From NCBI GenBank assembly GCA_965219875.1, contig CBDCOW010000003.1:62001-126000 (forward strand): a DNA stretch of 64,000 bases, in the 5' to 3' direction. Position numbers and translations under genes: made by a program. Shown piece by piece: positions 1-8,086 of the stretch (the stretch's first letter is position 1; each line of letters opens with the position of its first letter). The notes beneath the pieces are model-generated. The model did no database searches and was not told where the DNA came from. It worked only from the letters and a program-made list of their open reading frames with translations. Origin of the DNA: DAOUKH01 sp965219875 (GTDB lineage: Bacteria; Chloroflexota; Dehalococcoidia; SHYB01).

Positions 1-60
1 GGGCCGCGGATGCGTCCGGTAGTGTGGCAGCGGGCGGGGGCATGGTCAACGCGGCCCGGT

Positions 61-978
61 CTACCCGATGACGATGGGATTGACCGGGCTGCCCATCCCG
101 CCGGTCACCACCAGCGGCGCACAGGCGAAGAAGCCCTCGTAGACCTTGTCTTGGGCCAACTCTTCGAGGTTAAGCAGTTCCATCATGATCCGCCCGTCGT
201 TGCGCAGCATCTCGACATGCACGCTCATGAACCGGTTCTCGTCGAACGGAATGCCCTCGACGGCGGTGTTGTCGGCACCCACGGCGGCCACGTCGTGCTT
301 CCGCATGAACTCGACCCCATCGAGCCCCAGCCCCGACTGGCCCATGCCGCGAGCCGCGATGGCCTCTTGGTCGTTGAAGAAGGCCCCAACCCAACCGGTC
401 CGGACCAGGACGATGTCGCCGGCTCGGACCTCGACGCCTTGAGCCGCCGCCGTGGCCTCCAGGTCGGCGGAGGTGATGAAGGTGCGGTCCTCGCCCAGCA
501 GGTTCACCCCGTAGTGGCCCGCGACGTCGAGCAGCACCATGCGGCCCACGACGGCCTTGACCTTGTCGATGCCGAGCTTGGTGGCGCCCACGTTCGGCTG
601 GGCCGTTTCGGCGCCGAAGCCGTTGTACATCGAGCCGTCCCACCCCGCGTGGCAGAGCGGGTCCATGTGGGTCTCGTTGTGAGAGGCCATCATGAGGAAG
701 TCCTCGTTCACGAAGAGCTTCTCGGCGAAGGGGCCGAACTGGGCGTACCGGCCCTCGTCGGCGGAATGCACCAGCGAGAGGCGCATGGGCGGATTGCGGT
801 AGTCCAGCGTCGGCATGCCCATCTGCTGGATCGGCAGCCCTAGGTTGTAGACCTTGCCCGACTTGATGGACCCCGCCGCGGCGCGGACCACCTCCGGCGT
901 CAGCAGGTTCAGCGTTCCCCGCTCATCGTCGTCGCCCCAGCGGCCCCAGTTTCCGATGGACTCTTTCGTTTGCGTCAT
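61..978 (-). CDS. cyclase family protein (kynurenine-formamidase-like)
   Basis: 305 aa. A metal-dependent cyclase/hydrolase of the putative cyclase family (PF04199), whose members hydrolyse amide or ester bonds, for example N-formylkynurenine. The family His/Asp metal motif is seen as SHNETHMDPLCH near residues 100-110. The start is well supported: AGGAGGG lies a few bases upstream of the ATG. It is transcribed leftward, alone, with a possible -10 at 1011-1016. The substrate is not deducible; many environmental homologues act on unknown esters or lactones. The family call is firm, the specific function is not. Confidence 0.85.
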   Translation of the reverse strand: MTQTKESIGNWGRWGDDDERGTLNLLTPEVVRAAAGSIKSGKVYNLGLPIQQMGMPTLDYRNPPMRLSLVHSADEGRYAQFGPFAEKLFVNEDFLMMASHNETHMDPLCHAGWDGSMYNGFGAETAQPNVGATKLGIDKVKAVVGRMVLLDVAGHYGVNLLGEDRTFITSADLEATAAAQGVEVRAGDIVLVRTGWVGAFFNDQEAIAARGMGQSGLGLDGVEFMRKHDVAAVGADNTAVEGIPFDENRFMSVHVEMLRNDGRIMMELLNLEELAQDKVYEGFFACAPLVVTGGMGSPVNPIVIG

Positions 979-1010
979 GGTGGGTCCCTCCTATAAGCCG
1001 GTACGCTAGC

Positions 1011-1016
1011 ATTATC
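1011..1016 (-). promoter_or_regulatory. possible -10 box for the cyclase gene
   Basis: GATAAT on the minus strand, about 33 bases before the cyclase start codon. No convincing -35 was seen. Confidence 0.3.
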
Positions 1017-1105
1017 GCCTAGGGATTCGGCGGGTCAACTCCGCGCGGGTGCCGTGCCACCACGGACTACGTCGGTCCGGCCCGAAAGGATGGGCACGCG
1101 GGTGG

Positions 1106-1897
1106 TCAATAGCTCAGCCGTCCCAACGACCGCTCCTCCATCTCGTCGAGGAAGGCGGAGACCATCTCCCGTCCGAAGCCGGCGCGGACGATCGGGCTGA
1201 ACCGCCGGCGGGGCCGCAGGTAGGCAAGCTTCGGCCCAGGCTTCATGCCGGCGAGGTTCGCGGCGAGTGCCTTCGCCGTTTCCAGATCGCCCAGGTCATC
1301 GATGAGGCCAACCCCTTGCGCCATCTTCGCGGTGAAGAGCTCGCCCGTGGCGACCTCGCGGACCGCGTCCTCACTGAGGTTGCGCCCCCTGGCGACCACC
1401 TCAACGAAGCGCTCGAAGACATCCCCCATGAGGGCGTTCATCTTGTCGACTTCGTCATCGGTCGGAGAGCGCCACGGGCCGTACATGTCTTTGTGCGGCC
1501 CCGTCTTCTGGACCGAGAGTCCAATCCCGACGCGATCGATGAGGCGGTCCAGGATGGGCCGCGAGAAGATGACCCCGATGGAGCCGACCAAGGCGTTCCG
1601 GAGCGCCACGATCTTGTGAGTGCCGCTGGCGATGTAGAACGCCCCCGAGGCCCCCATATCCCGGATATAGGCGACGACGGGCTTCACTTCGGCCACGCGG
1701 GCCACGCCTAGGTAGATTTCCTCCGAGGCCGACGCCGCGCCGCCGGGCGAGCTTATTGCAAGCACCAGAGCGCCGATCCGCTTGCTATCGCGCGCCCGCT
1801 CGAGCAGCGGCAGATGCACGTCCGGCCGCACGCCCCGGCCGATCATGCCGTTCATCTCGATCACGCCAACCCGCTTCGATCTTCGCAACAGTCCCAT
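1106..1897 (-). CDS. S49 family (SppA-like) serine peptidase
   Basis: 263 aa with this start. Signal-peptide-peptidase-like serine protease of the ClpP fold. The nucleophile serine is in GASGAFYIAS and the general-base lysine in the GPHKDMYGPWR segment, so the Ser/Lys dyad is intact. The SSPGG strand motif is also present. It is short (one S49 domain) and has no clear N-terminal membrane anchor, so it may act on the cytoplasmic face or be of the SppA-short/archaeal type. An upstream in-frame ATG exists at 1930, but AAGGAG lies 6 nt before the ATG at 1897, which decides the start. Confidence 0.85.
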   Translation of the reverse strand: MGLLRRSKRVGVIEMNGMIGRGVRPDVHLPLLERARDSKRIGALVLAISSPGGAASASEEIYLGVARVAEVKPVVAYIRDMGASGAFYIASGTHKIVALRNALVGSIGVIFSRPILDRLIDRVGIGLSVQKTGPHKDMYGPWRSPTDDEVDKMNALMGDVFERFVEVVARGRNLSEDAVREVATGELFTAKMAQGVGLIDDLGDLETAKALAANLAGMKPGPKLAYLRPRRRFSPIVRAGFGREMVSAFLDEMEERSLGRLSY

Positions 1898-2027
1898 GAG
1901 CCTCTCCTTGGTGCTTCTTGCACGCTTCATCCCGAAGTCGTGACCTGAGTTCTAGGTTAGCCGTTTGACGGCGCGCTCGGTTGACAGGGTAAGCGGGGCG
2001 GGGCTAGGCTCGCAGCCGATAACGACG

Positions 2028-2576
2028 ATGCGCTTCGGCCTGATATCCGACACCCACATCCCCGAGGCGGGCCCCGAGCTCCCCGAGCAGGTCGCCCGCG
2101 TCTTCGAGGGCGTCGATCTCATCCTGCACGCGGGCGACATGCACGTCATCGGCGTGCTCGACCGCCTTGAAGAAATCGCGCCGATCATCGCGGTGCGGGG
2201 GAACGGCGACGCGCCCGACCCCTGGAACAAGAACCGCCCCGGCGTCCCCGACGACCCTCGCGTGCATGCCTCTACGGTGCTGCGCTTTGAGGGCTTCGCC
2301 CTTGGCCTGACGCACGCCTTCCCCACCGTCGACGAGGCTCCTTGGAGCACCCACGAGGCGACCATGGACCGGCTCTTCGGGGAGCCGGTGGACGTCGTGG
2401 TCTGCGGCGACACCCACGTCGAGAAGATCTACCAGGACGACGACCTCTTTCTGGTGAACCCGGGCAGCCCGACGCTGCCGCACAATCTGACCGACCGCCT
2501 GGGCACGGTGGGCATCCTGGAGTTGACCAGGGGACGGCCCCCCTCGGCACGTATCATCGATCTCCGGGACATCTAA
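2028..2576 (+). CDS. YfcE/MJ0936-type metallophosphoesterase
   Basis: 182 aa. Calcineurin-like phosphoesterase of the small YfcE/MJ0936 group. Metal-binding blocks appear in order: SDTHIP at the N-terminus, HAGDMH, GNGD, GDTHVEK and NPGSP. The fourth block usually reads GHTH; here the first His is Asp. The ATG at 2028 begins exactly at the first beta-strand (MRFGLISDTH). A TTG at 1965 would add 21 residues with no family similarity and was rejected. It lies 12 bp upstream of the SDR gene and is probably cotranscribed. Confidence 0.85.
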   Translation: MRFGLISDTHIPEAGPELPEQVARVFEGVDLILHAGDMHVIGVLDRLEEIAPIIAVRGNGDAPDPWNKNRPGVPDDPRVHASTVLRFEGFALGLTHAFPTVDEAPWSTHEATMDRLFGEPVDVVVCGDTHVEKIYQDDDLFLVNPGSPTLPHNLTDRLGTVGILELTRGRPPSARIIDLRDI

Positions 2577-2588
2577 CAAGAGGCCGCG

Positions 2589-3341
2589 ATGAAGCTCGAA
2601 GGCAAAGTGGCGATTGTGACGGGGGCCGGTCAGGGGATCGGGCGCGAATACGCGAAGGCGCTGTCGCGGGAAGGCGCGAAGGTCGTCGTGGCCGAGATCA
2701 ACGAAGAGACGGGGCGGGCCGTCGCCGAGGAGATCAGCGGGCTCGGCGGCGACGCCTCCTTCGTTCGCCTCGATCTGGCCAGCGAGGCGTCCTGTCTGGA
2801 GGTCGCGGCGGCGGCCCAGGAGCGCTACGGCGGCGTGGACATACTGGTCAATAACGGCGCGATCTACCACAGTATGCGCCCCGACACGTTCATGACCGTC
2901 GATTTCGACTACTTTAACCACTTCATGGCGGTGAACATGACGGGGCAAATGCTCATGACACGCGCCGTCCTGCCTTCGATGCGGGAGCGCGGCGGCGGGA
3001 GCGTCATCTTCCAATCGTCGGGCGCGGCCTACCGTTCGGCGAGCAGTCCCTACTGCCTCTCCAAGCTCACCGTGGTCGGCCTGACGCGGGGCTTCGCCAG
3101 CGAGCTTGGGAAGTTCGGCATCCGCGTCAACTGCATCGCGCCCGGCGTGATCGACACCGAGGCGACGCGGGTCACCGTCGGGGAGCCCGCCATGGACATG
3201 ATGGTGAAGCAGCTTCCCCTGGGGCGGCGCGGAACGACCGATGACCTGCTCGGCCTCCTCATCTACTTCGCCTCCGACGATAGCAAGTTCGTCTCCGGCC
3301 AGGTGATGCTGGTCAACGGCGGCGACGACCACCGGCTCTAA
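2589..3341 (+). CDS. SDR family oxidoreductase
   Basis: 250 aa, the normal length for a classical short-chain dehydrogenase/reductase. The cofactor motif TGAGQGIG is at residues 11-18, the catalytic Ser is in the SSGAAY strand and YCLSK supplies the Tyr-x3-Lys pair. The usual NNAG motif is NNGA. The C-terminal GGDDHRL is typical of FabG-like enzymes. It lies between a phosphoesterase and a MaoC-like hydratase, which suggests 3-hydroxyacyl or hydroxy-acid oxidation. The substrate is unknown. Confidence 0.9.
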   Translation: MKLEGKVAIVTGAGQGIGREYAKALSREGAKVVVAEINEETGRAVAEEISGLGGDASFVRLDLASEASCLEVAAAAQERYGGVDILVNNGAIYHSMRPDTFMTVDFDYFNHFMAVNMTGQMLMTRAVLPSMRERGGGSVIFQSSGAAYRSASSPYCLSKLTVVGLTRGFASELGKFGIRVNCIAPGVIDTEATRVTVGEPAMDMMVKQLPLGRRGTTDDLLGLLIYFASDDSKFVSGQVMLVNGGDDHRL

Positions 3342-3380
3342 CGTGCCCACCGGCTCAAGAACGAAAGAAGGTCGCGGCCC

Positions 3381-4529
3381 ATGACGATGGACAGGAACGT
3401 CGATAGCAAGATCACGCCCGAGGCGCTCGATCGGGCACGGAGGCGCATCGGCGACGTGACGCCGATCTCGCACCCGTTCAACAACGAGGCGTCACGCGAC
3501 ACGATCCGGCATTGGGTCGAAGCGCTCGGCGACGACAACCCGCTGTGGACGGACCCCGAGTACGCGAAGGGAACGCCCTACGGCGACATCATCGCGCCGC
3601 CGAGCTTCCTGTTCAGCTGCAACCAGGGGCCGGCGTGGCGCGGCGCGACATCGGGCGGATTCCGCGGATTCCCCGGCGTCCACCGGTTTTGGTCGGGCGA
3701 CTCGTGGGAGTACTTCCAGGTGATCGAGCGGGGCGACTTGATCTCCGGCGAGACGTACATCAAGGAGTTCATCGAGCATCCCAACTCGAGGATCGGGGGC
3801 GGGCTCGCCGTCGAGGACGTGGCGATGCAGACCTTCTACAACCAGCGCGGAGACAAGGTCGCGGAGCACGAGCTGCGGTTCTTCAACACGGAGCGGCGCT
3901 CGGCGGCGAAGAAGGGAAAGCACCGCGAGTTCACGGAGCACGTCTGGACCGAGGACGAGATTCAAGGCCTGTGGGCAGACATCGACGAGGAGAAGGTCCG
4001 CGGCGCGGCACCGCTCTACTGGGACGACGTTGAGGTCGGCGAAGAGATCCCGCAGGTGGTCAAGGGCCCGCTAAGCCAGTGCGAGATCGTGGCCTTCAAC
4101 ACCGGCTGGGGCGGCCCCTTCATCCTCGCCAGCGAGATCGCGCAGCGCTACGCCCGCGCCCACCCCAAGGCCAACGTCCCCGACCGCGACACCAACGCGC
4201 CCGACTTCCCCATGCGCGCCCATTGGGATCGCGGCTTCGCCCGCGAGGTCGGTGCGCCCTCGGCCTACGACTACGGCGGCCAGCGCATCGCCTGGATCAT
4301 CCACGGGCTCACCAACTGGTGCGGCGACGCCGGCATGGTGCGGGGAGTCGACGGCAAGCTTACCGGCTTCAACGTCCAGGGCGACGCCACCTGGTGCAAG
4401 GCGCGCGTCACCGACAAGCAGATCGTGGATGGCGAGCCACTCGTCTTCCTCGACACCTGGGGCGAGAACCAGGACGGACGCGTCACCGTCACCGCCGCCG
4501 CCAAGGTGCGCCTGCCCAAGCGCGGCTAG
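3381..4529 (+). CDS. two-domain MaoC-like acyl dehydratase (FAS1-DH N-terminal type)
   Basis: 382 aa. The N-terminal half (about 20-180) resembles the MaoC N-terminal dehydratase region, with a hot-dog start of the type DDNPLWTDPEYA and GDIIAPPSFL. The C-terminal half (about 210-380) contains DVEVGEEIP, YDYGGQRIAW and ending strands of a second hot-dog domain. It is probably an enoyl-CoA hydratase or acyl dehydratase. It is a paralogue of the gene at 46203-47360 (same architecture and length). Its stop codon shares a CTAG palindrome with the convergent LLM gene. Confidence 0.8.
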   Translation: MTMDRNVDSKITPEALDRARRRIGDVTPISHPFNNEASRDTIRHWVEALGDDNPLWTDPEYAKGTPYGDIIAPPSFLFSCNQGPAWRGATSGGFRGFPGVHRFWSGDSWEYFQVIERGDLISGETYIKEFIEHPNSRIGGGLAVEDVAMQTFYNQRGDKVAEHELRFFNTERRSAAKKGKHREFTEHVWTEDEIQGLWADIDEEKVRGAAPLYWDDVEVGEEIPQVVKGPLSQCEIVAFNTGWGGPFILASEIAQRYARAHPKANVPDRDTNAPDFPMRAHWDRGFAREVGAPSAYDYGGQRIAWIIHGLTNWCGDAGMVRGVDGKLTGFNVQGDATWCKARVTDKQIVDGEPLVFLDTWGENQDGRVTVTAAAKVRLPKRG

Positions 4530-5428
4530 GCGAACCGGGGAGCGACCTTCTCCTGGAACAGCGCCAACTGCTCCAGGTAGTGTTCGACGCTTTCCGACCG
4601 GAACATGGCGTTGTAGACCGTCGCCCCCGCCGCCTGGAGCCGACCGAGGTTGTCGACCATGACGTCGATCTGGCCCGGCTGCGTTATGTCCAGCGCCGGC
4701 TCGAACGTCAGCGCGATTTCGAACGGCTCGGTGCGCGAGGTCCACTCCGGCCAGGACTTCGCCCGCCCGATTAGTTCGGCGGCCTGTTCGGTGGTGAGGC
4801 CGAACGGGTCCCAACCCTGCCCCGACGTCAGCGCGCGGCGCAGCGACAGCGCGGTGCGGCCGCCCAACCAGATCGGGACGCGCTCCTGCACCGCGTGGGG
4901 GTCGATGATGAAGTCGTCGAAGGTGTAGAACTCACCCTCGTACTTGGGCTGGTGTTGGCCCAGCGCCGCCCGCAGCGCCTTCAGCGCGTCGGTGTAGACG
5001 GCGCCCCGGTTGTCGAACTCGGCGCCGAGCAGGTCGAACTCCTCCCGCAGCGAGCCGACGCCGACACCTAGGACCAGCCGCCCGTTGGAGAGCTTGTCGA
5101 GGGTGCCGTAGCGCTTGGCCACCGCCAGCGGATGGTGATAGCCCAAGACGATGACCGTGGTGAAGAGCTTGATTTGGTTGGTGACCGCGGCGAAATAGGA
5201 GAGCGTTGCCAGCGGATCGTAGTAGCGGCCGCCGCGAATCTTGGCGACCTCGGTAGGGATGCCCACGTGCTCGGGGCACGTCAGCCAGTAGTAGCCAAGG
5301 TCGTCCGCCGCCACGGCGATACGCTTGAGCTCGTCGGGGCCGGCGTCGCGCTCCCACGTCACCTGACGGCGGGGATGCATCGACGTCACCGGTGTGGCGA
5401 CGCCGAACTTCATGGGCTGGTCGGCCAT
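4526..5428 (-). CDS. LLM class flavin/F420-dependent oxidoreductase
   Basis: 300 aa. Luciferase-like TIM-barrel oxidoreductase, single domain. Typical features are the N-terminal MKFGVATP strand, the LSNGRLVLGVGVG block and the PIWLGGRT strand. Such proteins use FMNH2 or F420; the cofactor cannot be settled by eye. A strong AGGAAGG lies 8 nt before the ATG. It is convergent with the MaoC-like gene, overlapping by 4 bp. A second, longer LLM protein is at 58184-59272. Confidence 0.85.
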   Translation of the reverse strand: MADQPMKFGVATPVTSMHPRRQVTWERDAGPDELKRIAVAADDLGYYWLTCPEHVGIPTEVAKIRGGRYYDPLATLSYFAAVTNQIKLFTTVIVLGYHHPLAVAKRYGTLDKLSNGRLVLGVGVGSLREEFDLLGAEFDNRGAVYTDALKALRAALGQHQPKYEGEFYTFDDFIIDPHAVQERVPIWLGGRTALSLRRALTSGQGWDPFGLTTEQAAELIGRAKSWPEWTSRTEPFEIALTFEPALDITQPGQIDVMVDNLGRLQAAGATVYNAMFRSESVEHYLEQLALFQEKVAPRFA

Positions 5429-5528
5429 AGCGCGCCTTCCTTCCTTGAATCGTGAGCTTCCGTAGACGGCGTGATGCTACTACGGGGGATGGGAGGGGGC
5501 AAACGAGGACGCCGCCGCGCGATCCGCG

Positions 5529-6590
5529 TTACGCCAGACCGGGACGCGGCGACCATCCCGCCTCGGCGAGGCCGCGAGTGATCTCGGTCAGGATGCCGGG
5601 GCCCCGATAGACGAGGCCGGTATAGACCTGCACCGCGTCGGCGCCCGCATTCAGCAGTCGCAGCGCGTCGTCGGCATCGAAGACGCCGCCCGCGCCGACG
5701 ATGAGGAAGTCCGGCGGGACAACGGCGCGCAGCCGTTCCACGGCGGCGAGGGCGCGCCCGAAGATAGGGCGTCCCGAAAGCCCGCCTTCGAGCTCGCGGG
5801 TCTCCTCGGAACGCAGCGCGGGGTCGAGGGAAGTATTGACGGCGATAGCGCCGTCGACGGCGCGGCGGCGGCAGACGGCGGCGGCCTCTTCGATCTCAGA
5901 CGCGCTCAGGTCCGCCGACAGCTTCACTAGCAACGGCTTCGGCGGTCCGCCCGCCGGACCGCGGCGCGCCTCGTCCAGCGCGGCGAGCAGCCCGTCCAGC
6001 GCCTCCGGCGACTGGAGCGACGTCAGCCCCGGCGTATTCGGCGAGCTAACGTTGACGACGAAGTAGTCGCCGACATCGTGGAGCGCCCGCAGGCAAGCGG
6101 CATAGTCATCCGCGGCGGCGTCGAGGGGCGTGGACGCGTTTTTGCCGATATTGACACCGACGGGAACGCGCGTGGGCCGGTGGCGGGAGAGGTTCTCCAC
6201 GACGCGGGCGGCTCCCAGGCTGGGGAAGCCGAGGCGGTTCACCAGCGCGTCGCGGGAGCGGAGGCGGAAGATGCGCCGACCCGGATTCCCCGGCTGCGGC
6301 AGCGGCGTCACCGTCCCCACTTCGACGAAGCCCGCGCCCAGCGCCTCGGCCATGCGCGCGGCACGTCCGTCCTTGTCCCAGCCCGCCGCGATACCGGCGG
6401 GGCCGGCGAACCGGATACCGCGCCACTCGAATCCGAGGCGGGTGCCGCCCCCGCCGGCCACACGCTCCACGACCGACGCGCCGAACGGGACGCGCTGGGC
6501 CGACGCCAGCAGGGAAAGCGTGAGGCCGTGGGCCCGCTCCGGTTCGAGGCGGGCGAGGAGGGGCCAGAGGAGGTGACGGTAGAGGGTCAT
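5529..6590 (-). CDS. pyrD: dihydroorotate dehydrogenase (quinone), class 2
   Basis: 353 aa. Oxidises dihydroorotate to orotate with a quinone acceptor in pyrimidine synthesis, at the membrane. The hydrophobic N-terminal helix region (LYRHLLWPLLARLEPERAH), AGWDKDG, the catalytic-serine motif NVSSPNTPGL, NTS and GLSGRP are diagnostic of class 2. The usual NRMGFNN reads NRLGFPS. The ATG at 6590 is preferred over an in-frame GTG at 6605; neither has a good Shine-Dalgarno sequence. Likely monocistronic. Confidence 0.92.
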   Translation of the reverse strand: MTLYRHLLWPLLARLEPERAHGLTLSLLASAQRVPFGASVVERVAGGGGTRLGFEWRGIRFAGPAGIAAGWDKDGRAARMAEALGAGFVEVGTVTPLPQPGNPGRRIFRLRSRDALVNRLGFPSLGAARVVENLSRHRPTRVPVGVNIGKNASTPLDAAADDYAACLRALHDVGDYFVVNVSSPNTPGLTSLQSPEALDGLLAALDEARRGPAGGPPKPLLVKLSADLSASEIEEAAAVCRRRAVDGAIAVNTSLDPALRSEETRELEGGLSGRPIFGRALAAVERLRAVVPPDFLIVGAGGVFDADDALRLLNAGADAVQVYTGLVYRGPGILTEITRGLAEAGWSPRPGLA

Positions 6591-6644
6591 GCCGCGGCGG
6601 GCCACGCGGCGGGGAATCGGCGCGTCCGCGCGGCACGCGGCCCC

Positions 6645-6650
6645 ATTATA
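6645..6650 (-). promoter_or_regulatory. -10 box for pyrD
   Basis: Perfect TATAAT on the minus strand, about 55 bases before the pyrD ATG. No clear -35. Confidence 0.45.
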
Positions 6651-6682
6651 TGACCGCGTCCGACCTGCCGCGCTTTGACTGG

Positions 6683-6973
6683 CTACCCGGCGAGCGCCTG
6701 CGGGACCACGTCGCGCCGGAGGATACGGTGGACCGTCCGGGTGCTCACCCCGAAGCGGTTGGCAAGCTGCGGCACGCCGAGCGCCTCGGCGAGGCGGGCC
6801 TCGATGACCGCCACGTCGCGCCGACGACGATCTTCGCGCTGAATCCAGCCCGGATCATCGTAGCGGCACTGGGGCAAGGGACAGGACAGACATGAGGGGT
6901 ACAGATCGCAGCCGTTGTCGTCGTAGCTCGTGAATTCGGGGAGACGGTCCAGGACGGGCTCGTTCTTTCGCAT
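6683..6973 (-). CDS. small Cys-motif plus helix-turn-helix protein
   Basis: 96 aa, function unknown. The N-terminal third carries a Cys cluster (C-x5-C-x2-C-x4-C, in DLYPSCLSCPLPQCRYDDPG) that looks like a metal knuckle. The C-terminal part (LGVPQLANRFGVSTRTVHRILR) is a resolvase/MerR-like helix-turn-helix. GGAGGT lies 8 nt before the ATG at 6973, so a longer form starting at 7003 is unlikely. It follows the gene at 7053-7745 by 79 bp on the same strand and is probably under the same SOS-box promoter. It may be a regulator or a phage-derived DNA-binding protein. Confidence 0.65.
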   Translation of the reverse strand: MRKNEPVLDRLPEFTSYDDNGCDLYPSCLSCPLPQCRYDDPGWIQREDRRRRDVAVIEARLAEALGVPQLANRFGVSTRTVHRILRRDVVPQALAG

Positions 6974-7052
6974 TGCCGGTAACCTCCGCTGTTTCCAATC
7001 CATCCGTTCTGGCGTGTATTCTTGCGTTTCGTTCAGCTAGGTTTCTTCAGTG

Positions 7053-7745
7053 CTATGCGGCACGACGTGTTGGAATCGCGACGCGCTCGGCGGCTTGCAG
7101 GAGGAGGCCAAGGCCCACGACGTAAGCGTCGTCGCGCGGGCCGTTGTCGAGGACGAGCCCACCCTCACTGAGCCGCGCCCGGGCTCCGACGACCTGGGCC
7201 TCGAAGTCGCGCCACTCCCGCGAGCCATCCGGCTGGTAGACGTGGATGCGGCCGTTGGCCGCGGCGTTCCTCAGCATCTCCGCAAGCCCACCGTGCGCCG
7301 CCGGCCCTTTTCCCTCAAGGGAAAGCGTTGGGTCGCATCCCCACGTCCGTTCGACGGACGCGATCAGGCCCGCGAGCGCAAGCTGCCCGTCAACGCCGAC
7401 CCGCTCATGGTCCACCACGAGCAGCTCGCCGCCGTCGCCGGGGAGCTCGCCGATGGTGACCGTGGCCGTCGCCGCGCCGCCAAGACCGCCGGCGTGGCTC
7501 ACCACAATGGAGGCCGCATAGCGTTTACCCGGGAACGGGACGGACCGCCGCTCGTGGACGCCGCGCATGTTCGAGCGCTGGGCCAGGGAGAAGAGGCGTC
7601 CGGCGCGTCCGCCTTCTTGCGAGAGAGGTCGCTGGCCGCAACGCTCGTCCTCGCGCCGCACCGGGAGGGTCAGTGCTTCGGGGCGGAAGAGCACCGGCTG
7701 AAGGCTGCCGTTCTCCTGCTTTCGTTGCCGTGTCGTGACCGCCAT
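7053..7745 (-). CDS. hypothetical protein, possibly RNase H-fold; SOS-box promoter
   Basis: 230 aa, not recognised by name. The first 75 residues are basic and low-complexity. From about residue 76 (RYAASIVVSH) the pattern suggests an RNase H-like fold: a beta-hairpin with Gly-rich turns, a helix, a TLSLEGKG strand, and a late RDDAYVVGLGLLLQA helix like the last acidic motif of terminase nuclease or RuvC-like domains. The first strand has no Asp, so catalysis is doubtful. GGAGG lies 6 nt before the ATG. The promoter is flanked by two GAAC-N4-GTTC boxes. A phage-derived or SOS-induced repair protein would fit; both are inference. Confidence 0.55.
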   Translation of the reverse strand: MAVTTRQRKQENGSLQPVLFRPEALTLPVRREDERCGQRPLSQEGGRAGRLFSLAQRSNMRGVHERRSVPFPGKRYAASIVVSHAGGLGGAATATVTIGELPGDGGELLVVDHERVGVDGQLALAGLIASVERTWGCDPTLSLEGKGPAAHGGLAEMLRNAAANGRIHVYQPDGSREWRDFEAQVVGARARLSEGGLVLDNGPRDDAYVVGLGLLLQAAERVAIPTRRAA

Positions 7746-7779
7746 GCCGTGCCTCCACACCGTGCGCGTTCCTGAATCG

Positions 7780-7791
7780 GAACGTGCGTTC
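7780..7791. promoter_or_regulatory. LexA-type SOS box
   Basis: GAACGTGCGTTC matches the DinR/LexA consensus GAAC-RNRY-GTTC. It starts 15 nt after the -10 box of the minus-strand promoter, in an operator position. Confidence 0.6.
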
Positions 7792-7806
7792 TAAGACCGT
7801 GTGGCA

Positions 7807-7836
7807 AAGGTAGCACAGTAGTTCTAATCGTGTCAA
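7807..7836 (-). promoter_or_regulatory. sigma70-type promoter of the 7053-7745 operon
   Basis: TTGACA (7831-7836), an 18-nt spacer and TACCTT (7807-7812) on the minus strand. The predicted transcript starts near 7800, about 55 nt before the ATG. It is flanked by LexA-type boxes on both sides. Confidence 0.65.
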
Positions 7837-7845
7837 GCGTTTTTG

Positions 7846-7857
7846 GAACGCTTGTTC
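7846..7857. promoter_or_regulatory. second LexA-type SOS box
   Basis: GAACGCTTGTTC, which read on the other strand is GAACAAGCGTTC and fits GAAC-RNRY-GTTC. It lies 9 nt upstream of the -35 box. Confidence 0.5.
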
Positions 7858-7890
7858 CAACTCGGCCTGCCAACGGGTTGGAGAGACACC

Positions 7891-8086
7891 TTGCGTATCC
7901 GGGGGTGACTGGCGTGAGGGCGGCGAACTTCGATAACCCGTAGTGGTTGCGAGGGGGCCCATCATCTCAATCTTCTCCCGTTGGGAGAAGAGGCAAGACC
8001 TCCCGGCCCCACCTGTGTTTCAGCCCGCGGGCGGGTTGCGCAAAGGCCTCCCGAGGAGGAGAGGCCGGAGGGGAGGGGCGGCGTCA
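7891..8086. repeat. dispersed intergenic repeat, type A copy 1
   Basis: About 196 bp, more diverged than the copies at 16704-16880 and 34589-34697. Shared landmarks in order are TTGCGTA, GTGACTG, ACTTCGATAACCCGT, GTGGTTGCGAGG, CATCTCAATCTTCTCCC and GGGAGAAGAGGCAAGA. The inner part is a palindrome (TTCTCCC / GGGAGAA). It fills the space between the SOS-box region and the end of hflX. Confidence 0.75.

Noticed and set aside
231..245. GAACCGGTTC in the cyclase gene as an SOS box
   Set aside because: The half-sites are separated by 2 bases, not 4, and lie deep inside coding sequence.
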